From positions 1-8,811 of the forward strand of contig JAUYHR010000194.1 of NCBI GenBank assembly GCA_030689875.1: DNA of 8,811 nucleotides, in the 5' to 3' direction. A program made the position numbers and the translations under genes. This document shows, piece by piece, positions 1 through 6,066 of this stretch. Each line of letters begins with the position of its first letter. Positions within the stretch are counted from its first letter, which is position 1. Under the pieces are notes generated by a model. It was not told where the DNA came from. It was given only the letters and a program-made list of their open reading frames with translations, and searched no databases. This DNA comes from Nanobdellota archaeon. Lineage in GTDB: Archaea; Nanobdellota; Nanobdellia; Pacearchaeales; GW2011-AR1.

Positions 1-43
1 CGAAAACTTATTTTTGCCAAGAGTATCAGATATTTCACAAATT

Positions 44-51
44 AATTTAAA
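44..51 (+). promoter_or_regulatory. possible TATA box of the nre gene
   Basis: An AATTTAAA stretch lies about 30 bases upstream of the ATG at 81, which is where an archaeal TATA box would sit for a transcript with a leader of only a few bases. No Shine-Dalgarno motif precedes this ATG, which fits a short leader. The region is so AT-rich that such a match can easily arise by chance, so this is only a candidate. Confidence 0.3.
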
Positions 52-80
52 CTCCTGATTATTTATTATGTTAATAAAAA

Positions 81-1286
81 ATGAGCGGTGATTTAAAATT
101 CGAAGCCATTAAAAAAATTTCTGAAACTAATTTTAAAGTCAGAGATTTAAGCAAAATATCTATGATTAATTCTATCTCGCCTCCAAGCGTTTTTATTGGT
201 TCTAAATTAAAATATCCTGAAATTAATGTGGGAATTTTAAGCCCTCTTGAAAAAGATGAAAATGCCTGGATTTACGACGACGCAAAATACTGGGCGGAAA
301 ATAATTTTGAAATCAGCCAGGTTCTTCATTTGAGAAATAATTTGCTTAATTCAAGATTCAGAACAAAAGTTACGGATGCCAGACTGAATAAAAAATTTCT
401 GGACATTATAAAAGATGTTGCAGTTTCTTCTAAACCCGTTGAGCTTGAAATTGAATTAAAAAATAGAATACAATTTGGAAATGAAAAAGATAAAGTTTTG
501 ACTCCTTTGGGAATGAACGCCGATTTTGAGAAAGCAAAAATTATTGGCAATGTTCAAATTAACAGGCATCTTGATAAAATTATTAATGATGACATAAAAG
601 TTTCTGAGAGCATGAAAATTTTATATGAAAATAATTTTGATGAATATTCTCTAAGCAAAATTTTAAGTGTCGGCGTTTTGGGATTGAAAAAAGATAGGCG
701 TTTAGTTCCAACGCGCTGGAGCATCACAGCCAGCGATGACATAATTGGAAAACAATTATTAAAAAAAATCCGCGACTATAAGTGGCTTGAAGATTACGAA
801 TTATTTTATGAAGAGTTTATGGGAAACCAATATCTTATTTTGATGTTTCCAAATATCTGGAGTTTTGAATTATTTGAATTGTATTTTCCCGGAAGCTCAT
901 GGAATCCGTCCAGTGAAATTAAAGCTTCAACTGATTTTGAGGGATTTGAAGGAAGAACAAAATACGCATTTAATACTGCTGGAGGATATTATGCGACGCG
1001 TCTGCCGATTTTAAAATATTTGGATTCTATAAAAAGGCAGGCATCTGTCGTCGTGATTAGAATAGAAACTCCAGGTTATTGGGCGTCGCTGGGAGTTTGG
1101 GTTGTCCGCGAATCTGTTAAAAAAGCTTTGAATAAAAAAATAAAATTCGGTTCAAAAAAAGAACTGCTTGACAGCGCAAAAGGAATATCCAAAATAAAAT
1201 ATCAATTTGACGCCGAAAATATTTTAAAAATGAGCGAGTTGATTAGAAATATAAATTTTCAGAAAAATTTAATGGAATATTTTTAA
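81..1286 (+). CDS. nreA: Nre-type archaeal DNA repair protein with C-terminal PCNA-binding motif
   Basis: This 401-residue protein is recognisable as an archaeal Nre protein (Nre_N followed by Nre_C, the former DUF650/DUF651). Hallmarks are PPSVFIG (34-40) and YPEINVG (45-51) in the N-terminal part, then RLVPTRWSITASDD (207-220), GGYYATRLPILKYL (301-314) and ETPGYWASLGVWVVRE (329-344). The last eight residues, QKNLMEYF (394-401), form a textbook PCNA-interacting (PIP) box: Q394, L397, Y400, F401. In haloarchaea, NreA acts in repair of mitomycin C damage together with UvrABC and needs PCNA contact; that role is inferred here from the family. There is no N-terminal cysteine cluster, so it looks like NreA and not a zinc-finger-bearing relative. 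A stop codon at 75-77 in the same frame rules out an upstream start. The gene is richer in G+C than the operons downstream and is probably part of the core genome. Confidence 0.9.
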   Translation: MSGDLKFEAIKKISETNFKVRDLSKISMINSISPPSVFIGSKLKYPEINVGILSPLEKDENAWIYDDAKYWAENNFEISQVLHLRNNLLNSRFRTKVTDARLNKKFLDIIKDVAVSSKPVELEIELKNRIQFGNEKDKVLTPLGMNADFEKAKIIGNVQINRHLDKIINDDIKVSESMKILYENNFDEYSLSKILSVGVLGLKKDRRLVPTRWSITASDDIIGKQLLKKIRDYKWLEDYELFYEEFMGNQYLILMFPNIWSFELFELYFPGSSWNPSSEIKASTDFEGFEGRTKYAFNTAGGYYATRLPILKYLDSIKRQASVVVIRIETPGYWASLGVWVVRESVKKALNKKIKFGSKKELLDSAKGISKIKYQFDAENILKMSELIRNINFQKNLMEYF

Positions 1287-1320
1287 ATGAGATATTAAAA
1301 GAGAGATAAAACATTAATTC

Positions 1321-1327
1321 TTTAAAT
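1321..1327 (+). promoter_or_regulatory. candidate TATA box of the helicase-nuclease operon
   Basis: TTTAAAT lies 19-26 bases upstream of the ATG at 1347 and is followed by the equally TATA-like CTATAAAATATATAA. No Shine-Dalgarno motif is seen before the ATG. Together these suggest an archaeal promoter giving a leaderless or nearly leaderless transcript for the three-gene operon. The whole 60-base gap is AT-rich, so the exact box is uncertain. Confidence 0.4.
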
Positions 1328-1346
1328 CTATAAAATATATAATTTC

Positions 1347-4016
1347 ATGGAAACTAAAGACTTTCTCAGCGAGTTAAATGAAGAAAAACAAAAGATAATA
1401 AAAACAAATGGAAATGTTCTTGTTGTTGCAAATCCTGGAACAGGAAAGACCTTGCTTCTTGCATACAAATTTGTTTATTTATTAAAACAAGGATTCAAAC
1501 CAGAAGAAATTCTTTGTCTTACTTTTACTAATAAAGCTAAAAGAGAACTTGAAGGCAGAATTATTGAACTAATCAAAAGTCAGAAAATAGAAATTGATTT
1601 CTCAAAACTTAATGTTCATACATTTCATTCGTATGCTTTGGATTTTATGGAAGAAAGCGAGATAGTTTCTTCTAATCTCCTTAGATATTCAATTTATTGT
1701 TATATAGGAGAGAATCAGATATTAAATTATTCAGACGAGTATCTTATAGAAACTATTGTCCCAAAAATGGAAAACCTTCTTAGATATTTAAAAAATTTTG
1801 GGGTTACTCCAAATAAAATTAATTTAAAAAAAGTAAAATCATTCATAGAAGAAGATGAAAAATTTTCAAAAGAAGAATTAGAGAAATTTTTAGAATATTT
1901 TGTTAAAATTTTTGAATATTATGAAGAATCAAAATCTAAAAAAGGAATAGATTATACCGATATGCTGATAAATTTTCTTACTTTGAAAAATAATAAAAAA
2001 TTCAAATATGTTCTTGTGGACGAATTACAAGATGTAAATAATATAGAATCTGAAATTGCATTAAAATCAGCAGAAAATTTTGTCGCTGTTGGAGATAAAA
2101 AACAAGCAATATTTGGTTTTCAGGGCGGTTCAATAACAAATTTTACAAAATTTTCTAAATCAGCAAATTTTATTTTGTCAGAAAATTTCAGAAGTTCAAA
2201 CGAAATTTTAAATTATGCAAGAGAATGTTTTACTTCAAAAACTAAAGATGATAGTCATAGAAAAGATTTAGAAAATTTAAAAAATAATGAAGCGAAACCC
2301 TCGATAAAACCTCAAATATACGAAACAGCGAGAGAAGATACTAATAAAGTTGTATGCGAACTGGTAAAACAATTATCCAAAGAACATAAAAAAGTTGCAA
2401 TAATCTTAAGAACAAATTATCAGATTATGAATATTTCCAGAGAATTAAAAAATAGGGGGATAGATCATTCTTCAACTTTCTTTTCTGCGTCAACAGATGC
2501 TAAAGAAAAAATAATTACTTTTCTTAAGGGAGTTTTAAGCAGTGATATTCAATTAATAAAAAATTCTATGTTTACGCCTTTTTTCCCATGTTCTATTCAA
2601 GATGCTTTTAATATTGCAAATGAAAAAATTAAAACTCTTGAGGATATTTACAAAGTTTGTCCAGAATTTAAAAGACTAAGAGAATCAATAAAAACAATGG
2701 AAGATCTTGATATTGTTTTCAAAGAAAAAATAATTCCTATCTCCATAAATTATGGCAGGGAATTTCTTCTTGCGTCTCTAAATGTTCAGGAAGCTTTGAT
2801 AGAATCTTTAAAATTTGTAGATAATCTTGATTTAAAAAATATTATAGATTATCTTAAGTCATCAAATTTATTAGTAGATGGTTCAGATATTGAAAAACAA
2901 ATTATAATTACTTCTGTTCATAAATCGAAAGGAAAAGAATATGACGCCGTAATTTATGTTCCGACAAAAACCAGAGATACATCCAACTTTCAAGATAGAA
3001 TAGTAGAAGCGATACTAAAATCAGAAGGAATTGATGCAAAAGAAGAACTTGAAGAAGAAGCGTTGAGAATTGATTTTGTTGCAATTACAAGAGCAAAAAC
3101 AAAACTTTGTATAGTAACCGATAAAATAGAAGATTTTTTGAATGATTATTCAGAAACGGCAAATATTCAAGTTGAAGCAATTGAGAGTTTTGATCAAACT
3201 GAAAGAATGAAAAAAGCTTATAATCTTTTTATCAACGGCGAATATGAAAAAGCAAAAGAATTATTAAAAGAAAATAAATCCTGGATTGTTAATTATGTTA
3301 AGAATCATTTTGACAATCTTGATCATATTTCTTTTTCTGGATTAAATGATAATCCTTACGAATATATGATTCGCAACATTTTAAAGATAAAAGATTTTTC
3401 TTCCGCAACTAATCTTGGAAGCGAGGTTCATAAAATAGCAAAGAAAATGTGTGAAGGAGAAAAATTTGAAATAGAAAAAGAATACGCCCCCTACAAAGAA
3501 AATATAAAAAAGATGCTTATTGAAATAAAAAAAGAATATCCTGAACTTGCTGAAGCAGAAGAAGAATTGAGAATCCCTCTTTCAAAACTAATTCAAACAA
3601 AAGATGAAATTAATTTTAAAGGATTTATAGACGCTGTTTTTAAAAATAAAAATAATTATCTTATCATTGATTGGAAAACCGACAAGAAATCAGACAGGGC
3701 TTCAGAACACAGACAACAACTTGAGACATACAGAAGAGGATTTTCAATAAAGAAAGATATTCCACTTGATAAAATAAAAGTTGCTATATGTTTTATTGGT
3801 TTAAGAAAAACAATAAACACGGGAGAGATTGACAGCATATTTGATGATAAACAACCAACAAAATCAGCATTTGAAACATTCACAAAAAAAGCGAACAAAA
3901 TTCTTGAATGGAAAAAGAATCCAGAATTATTCTTTAAAGATTTAATGGAAAAAGAAGTTAATGATGATTTATGGAGAGCGGTGGTGGAGCAGTATAAATT
4001 AGAAATAAAATGTTGA
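1347..4016 (+). CDS. UvrD/PcrA-like superfamily 1 helicase fused to a RecB-type PD-(D/E)XK nuclease
   Basis: This 889-residue protein joins an SF1A DNA helicase to a C-terminal nuclease. Helicase motifs in order: I (Walker A) ANPGTGKT 28-35; Ia CLTFTNKAK 57-65; Ib HTFHSYAL 91-98; II DELQD 225-229; III VAVGDKKQAIFGF 246-258; IV LSENFRSS 278-285; V TSVHKSKGKEYD 522-533; VI VAITRAKTK 578-586. The nuclease part shows H695 in GSEVHK, D762 in GFIDAV, D775-W-K777 in IIDWKTDK and the RecB-type QLETYRRG (791-798), so the active site looks complete. The layout resembles AddA. A short TPR-like helical pair (about 621-645) lies in the linker. The entry segment ISFSGLNDNPYEYMIRN (661-677) lacks the cysteine that Cas4/AddB proteins use there, and no cysteine trio follows, so an iron-sulfur cluster is unlikely. 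Expected activity is ATP-driven unwinding and cutting of DNA ends, in defence or recombination. It is the first gene of a three-gene operon and overlaps the next gene by 7 bases. Confidence 0.9.
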   Translation: METKDFLSELNEEKQKIIKTNGNVLVVANPGTGKTLLLAYKFVYLLKQGFKPEEILCLTFTNKAKRELEGRIIELIKSQKIEIDFSKLNVHTFHSYALDFMEESEIVSSNLLRYSIYCYIGENQILNYSDEYLIETIVPKMENLLRYLKNFGVTPNKINLKKVKSFIEEDEKFSKEELEKFLEYFVKIFEYYEESKSKKGIDYTDMLINFLTLKNNKKFKYVLVDELQDVNNIESEIALKSAENFVAVGDKKQAIFGFQGGSITNFTKFSKSANFILSENFRSSNEILNYARECFTSKTKDDSHRKDLENLKNNEAKPSIKPQIYETAREDTNKVVCELVKQLSKEHKKVAIILRTNYQIMNISRELKNRGIDHSSTFFSASTDAKEKIITFLKGVLSSDIQLIKNSMFTPFFPCSIQDAFNIANEKIKTLEDIYKVCPEFKRLRESIKTMEDLDIVFKEKIIPISINYGREFLLASLNVQEALIESLKFVDNLDLKNIIDYLKSSNLLVDGSDIEKQIIITSVHKSKGKEYDAVIYVPTKTRDTSNFQDRIVEAILKSEGIDAKEELEEEALRIDFVAITRAKTKLCIVTDKIEDFLNDYSETANIQVEAIESFDQTERMKKAYNLFINGEYEKAKELLKENKSWIVNYVKNHFDNLDHISFSGLNDNPYEYMIRNILKIKDFSSATNLGSEVHKIAKKMCEGEKFEIEKEYAPYKENIKKMLIEIKKEYPELAEAEEELRIPLSKLIQTKDEINFKGFIDAVFKNKNNYLIIDWKTDKKSDRASEHRQQLETYRRGFSIKKDIPLDKIKVAICFIGLRKTINTGEIDSIFDDKQPTKSAFETFTKKANKILEWKKNPELFFKDLMEKEVNDDLWRAVVEQYKLEIKC

Positions 4017-4477
4017 AAATTAAAAATCTCTTTGATAAAAAATGGACAAATCTTCTAAAGAATTACAAAAATTTAAAAAATAGTCAATATCCTGGAGTTT
4101 ATATCCTTGCTTATACAGATAAAGACTTAGAAAGAAAATCAATTAGAATTGAAGATGTTTTTTATGTTGGTATGAGTAATTCACGAGGGGGAGTTAAACA
4201 AAGATTGAAACAATTTATTGACGGGGTTCATAAAGGATATGGGCATAGTGCTGGAAACAGATTTTTTGAAGAATACAGCAAAGGAAAATCTTTTGATGTT
4301 ACGAACCATAAGAAAACATTTTTTGTAGCATCATTATCTATTCTATGTAAAGTTCATAAAAATGAAAGAACGGCAGACGATTTAAGAAAAATGGGAAAAG
4401 TTGCAAAGTTTGAATATGAGGTTATAGCTTTTATTAAAGAGAAATTAGGAAGAGAGCCAGAATTAAATAAAAAATGA
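4010..4477 (+). CDS. GIY-YIG nuclease-fold protein
   Basis: This 155-residue protein carries the full set of GIY-YIG landmarks: GVY at 29-31 (the GIY element), YVG at 52-54 (the YIG element), the catalytic-type arginine R65 in GGVKQRLKQF, a conserved glutamate (E135 most likely, E137 possible) in AKFEYEV, and N153 in the C-terminal ELNKK. From memory, the spacing and the segments GGxxxRLxQF, GHSAGNRF and the acidic-aromatic C-terminal helix resemble a widespread, unnamed prokaryotic family of small GIY-YIG proteins and not UvrC or homing endonucleases. There is no separate DNA-binding domain, so specificity may come from a partner. Its start lies inside the end of the helicase gene and its stop overlaps the next start (ATGA), with no Shine-Dalgarno motif at usable distance, so it is probably translated by coupling. 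Role inferred: a nuclease of a defence or repair operon. A catalytic function has not been shown. Confidence 0.75.
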   Translation: MLKIKNLFDKKWTNLLKNYKNLKNSQYPGVYILAYTDKDLERKSIRIEDVFYVGMSNSRGGVKQRLKQFIDGVHKGYGHSAGNRFFEEYSKGKSFDVTNHKKTFFVASLSILCKVHKNERTADDLRKMGKVAKFEYEVIAFIKEKLGREPELNKK

Positions 4478-5094
4478 TAACTTTAGAGGAAATTAATAAA
4501 TTAGTTCAAAAATGTTTAAATGAGCGAAAGATGTTTCACAGCGAAGCAGATTTTCAGCATTCTTTAGCATGGAAAATCCATGAAGAATTTGGTAAAAAAT
4601 TTAAAATAAGATTAGAATTTGTTATTGAATCTAAATATATAGATATTGTATTAATAGATTCTTCTAAAAATAAAATTGGAATAGAATTAAAGTATAAAAC
4701 AAAAGAAATTTCTGAAGAGATAAATGGAGAACAATATTTTCTAAAGCCTCACGGAGCTCAAGATTGTGGCAGATACGATGTAATAAAAGATATAGAAAGA
4801 TTAGAAGAACTTGTAATAAAAAAGAAAATTAAATTAGGATTTGTTATTTTTTTAACAAATGATATATCCTATTTATACAAATGCAAAGGAAATGCTTGTA
4901 AATTTTCTTTAGAAGAAGGAAAAGAAATTAATGGCGAGATGAACTGGGGCAAAGATACAGGAATGGGAACAAAAAAGGGCAGAGAGAAAACCTTGGAATT
5001 GAAAGGGAAGTATAAAATTAATTGGATTGATAGTCCAAACAATCTAAAAAAAACTATTTTCAAGTATTTTATATTAGAAGTTTATAATAAATAA
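4474..5094 (+). CDS. stand-alone PD-(D/E)XK restriction-endonuclease-like protein
   Basis: This 206-residue protein has the core of a restriction-endonuclease fold. E24 lies in the N-terminal helix FHSEADFQHSLAW (21-33), D57 in KYIDIVLID, and E71-L-K73 in GIELKYK supplies the ExK signature. A further conserved-looking segment, GAQDCGRYDVIKDIERLE (94-111), probably packs against the active site. The FHSEADFQH-type signature recalls, from memory, an unnamed prokaryotic family of REase-fold proteins; I know of no demonstrated substrate. Two cysteines, C117-type positions aside, do not form an obvious metal site. The gene overlaps the GIY-YIG gene by ATGA, so the two products are likely made in linked amounts. 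It is the last gene of the plus-strand operon and ends 24 bases before the convergent operon. It could be a restriction effector, a partner that lends specificity to the GIY-YIG protein, or a repair nuclease. Confidence 0.7.
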   Translation: MITLEEINKLVQKCLNERKMFHSEADFQHSLAWKIHEEFGKKFKIRLEFVIESKYIDIVLIDSSKNKIGIELKYKTKEISEEINGEQYFLKPHGAQDCGRYDVIKDIERLEELVIKKKIKLGFVIFLTNDISYLYKCKGNACKFSLEEGKEINGEMNWGKDTGMGTKKGREKTLELKGKYKINWIDSPNNLKKTIFKYFILEVYNK

Positions 5095-5099
5095 AAGAT

Positions 5100-5126
5100 T
5101 TAGATGAAGGATAGATTTTTATCTAA
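5100..5126. terminator. weak bidirectional terminator candidate between convergent operons
   Basis: TTAGAT (5100-5105) can pair with ATCTAA (5121-5126), or a tighter hairpin can form from TAGAT (5112-5116) and ATCTA (5121-5125) with a TTTT loop. A T5 run lies in the plus direction, and T-rich sequence follows the minus-strand stop on the other strand. Archaeal termination depends mostly on T-runs, so the position between two converging genes is the main argument. The stems are short and A/T-rich. Confidence 0.3.
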
Positions 5127-5613
5127 CTAGAATATTCCCTACCATTTTATATCCTTCAATATATTTTGGATTGGTTTTAATTTTAAACCTTATTTCAGTT
5201 TCTCTATCTAGTAACTCTAATTGATTAAGGATAAAGTGCAATGGGGCGTATGAATCTGCATTTATTTCAGGTAAATTAACTAATTCATCAACTAATTTTT
5301 CTACATTCATTGGATTTATTCTTTCTTTTAAATAATCAGAAATCTTTCTAGAAGCACAAGCAATAATTTTACTTATATCTAAAACATTTTCTTGATCAAT
5401 TATCATATAATCACTGATTATAGACTGAGATTTCCAAATCTTAAATTTATTCTCAACTTTATCTTGTTCTAAACCAACTAAACATAATTTTACATGGTCT
5501 GCATAAAATAAATAAAAATAATCTACTATTCCTTCTATTTTAGGGATTTCTTCTAAAAATTTTCCCATTATTATTTTTGGAATTATTATTTTTGAAGTTA
5601 CGCACATTATCAT
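5119..5613 (-). CDS. hypothetical protein, third gene of the restriction-modification operon
   Basis: I do not recognise this 164-residue protein. It has no signal peptide or clear membrane segment and is predicted to be soluble with mixed strands and helices. The N-terminal half is rich in hydrophobic and aromatic residues (IVDYFYLFYADHVKLCLVGL, 29-48), the middle is helical (about 80-113), and the C-terminal stretch is strand-like and basic (ETEIRFKIKTNPKYIEGYKM). No nuclease, methylase, helix-turn-helix or zinc motif is visible. The start is supported by a Shine-Dalgarno motif, AAGGAG at 5622-5627, eight bases before the ATG, and by the ATGA overlap with the preceding gene. A second ATG two codons in (5605-5607) is also possible. 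Position suggests a function coupled to the membrane protein and the restriction-modification enzyme: an inhibitor, a sensor, or an unrelated passenger. None of these can be chosen from sequence. Confidence 0.75.
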   Translation of the reverse strand: MIMCVTSKIIIPKIIMGKFLEEIPKIEGIVDYFYLFYADHVKLCLVGLEQDKVENKFKIWKSQSIISDYMIIDQENVLDISKIIACASRKISDYLKERINPMNVEKLVDELVNLPEINADSYAPLHFILNQLELLDRETEIRFKIKTNPKYIEGYKMVGNILVR

Positions 5614-5626
5614 TTCAAACTCTCCT
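5610..5626 (-). promoter_or_regulatory. ribosome binding site and stop/start overlap of the 164-residue gene
   Basis: Read on the minus strand, AGGAGAGTTTGAAATGA holds a Shine-Dalgarno core eight bases before the ATG, and the ATGA contains the stop of the upstream gene. The same block with two differences occurs at 6050-6066. The arrangement decides the start and implies translational coupling. Confidence 0.65.
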
Positions 5627-6053
5627 TCTCACTTTTGAAATAATTGTTTAATTTCTCTTTTATCGATTTGCTTTTATACATTTTTCCAGTCTCATCTTTA
5701 TACCATGCAAAATCAAATTGCATGTCTTTATTTTTCTCTAATTTTTCTACATCAAACCATTCCGTATGAGACGTGCCCGGTTTTAATTCGCAAGGCAAAC
5801 CAAAAGAAGGGTTGGGTTCAATTACATCATTATTACCGCTTCTTAATCCAAATGAAGAAAGATAAATTGATCTTTTCCCATAATTTATTGCATCAATAAA
5901 AAAGAAGGTTTTCTTAAAATCATTTGTCATAAATCCAAAATGAGTTTTAATTTTTATCTTAGGTTTGTCTTGTAATTTATTATAAATATTCCATCCTATA
6001 GCAATTGTAGATAAAATAGCCCCATAAATAGCGATATAATTTGTTAAGTTCAT
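5610..6053 (-). CDS. small single-pass membrane protein of unknown function
   Basis: This 147-residue protein has one hydrophobic segment near the N-terminus (about residues 5-24, YIAIYGAILSTIAIGWNIY), followed by a soluble domain that reads as a beta-sandwich: PKIKIKTHFGFM (31-42), TFFFIDAINYGKRSIYLSSFGLRS (49-72), then LKPGTSHTEWFDVEKL (90-105). The NYGKRSIYLSSFGLR and ELKPG...WFD elements resemble small membrane-anchored hypothetical proteins seen in many prokaryotes, with an Ig-like fold suggested by analogy only. The lysine-rich segment after the helix suggests that the domain is cytoplasmic, but the topology is not certain. The gene overlaps the restriction-modification gene by ATGA and has GAGGAG eight bases before its ATG. 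Possible roles are tethering the enzyme or acting at the membrane. No experiment is known to me and no catalytic motif is visible. Confidence 0.75.
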   Translation of the reverse strand: MNLTNYIAIYGAILSTIAIGWNIYNKLQDKPKIKIKTHFGFMTNDFKKTFFFIDAINYGKRSIYLSSFGLRSGNNDVIEPNPSFGLPCELKPGTSHTEWFDVEKLEKNKDMQFDFAWYKDETGKMYKSKSIKEKLNNYFKSEKESLK

Positions 6054-6066
6054 CTTAAACTCTCCT
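6050..6066 (-). promoter_or_regulatory. ribosome binding site and stop/start overlap of the membrane protein gene
   Basis: On the minus strand, AGGAGAGTTTAAGATGA places a Shine-Dalgarno core eight bases before the ATG, and the ATGA includes the stop of the restriction-modification gene. It matches the junction at 5610-5626 in 15 of 17 bases. Confidence 0.65.

Noticed and set aside
1..80. Possible end of an upstream plus-strand gene, or beginning of a divergent minus-strand gene
   Set aside because: All three plus frames stay open to stops at 43-58 (for example TGA at 56-58). One minus frame encodes a protein-like QEFKLICEISDTLGKNKF but has no ATG before its stop, and an AGGAG on the minus strand stands 13 bases before a GTG in another frame. 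With 80 bases, the choice cannot be made, so no gene is called.
326..742. Minus-strand open frames of 74 and 62 codons inside the nre gene
   Set aside because: They are antisense to conserved nre coding sequence, show no domain, and have no ribosome binding site.
3656..3898. Minus-strand open frame of 80 codons inside the helicase-nuclease gene
   Set aside because: It lies opposite the conserved nuclease motifs and arises from the A/T-rich code on the other strand.
4010..4477. GIY-YIG gene as a homing endonuclease of a mobile intron or as UvrC
   Set aside because: It is not inside an intron or intein, has no DNA-binding tail, and is far too short for UvrC. Its overlaps on both sides show that it is a regular operon member.
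4869..5063. Minus-strand open frame of 64 codons inside the PD-(D/E)XK gene, hydrophobic and membrane-like
   Set aside because: Hydrophobicity is the expected antisense image of lysine- and glutamate-rich codons; no start signals.
5100..5126. Inverted repeat as an attachment site or operator
   Set aside because: The arms are five or six A/T-rich base pairs, with no second copy in the window and no integrase or regulator gene nearby; a weak terminator is the simpler reading.
5705..5899. Plus-strand open frame of 64 codons opposite the membrane protein gene
   Set aside because: The minus-strand gene has overlapping starts, a ribosome binding site and a sensible protein; this frame has none of these.
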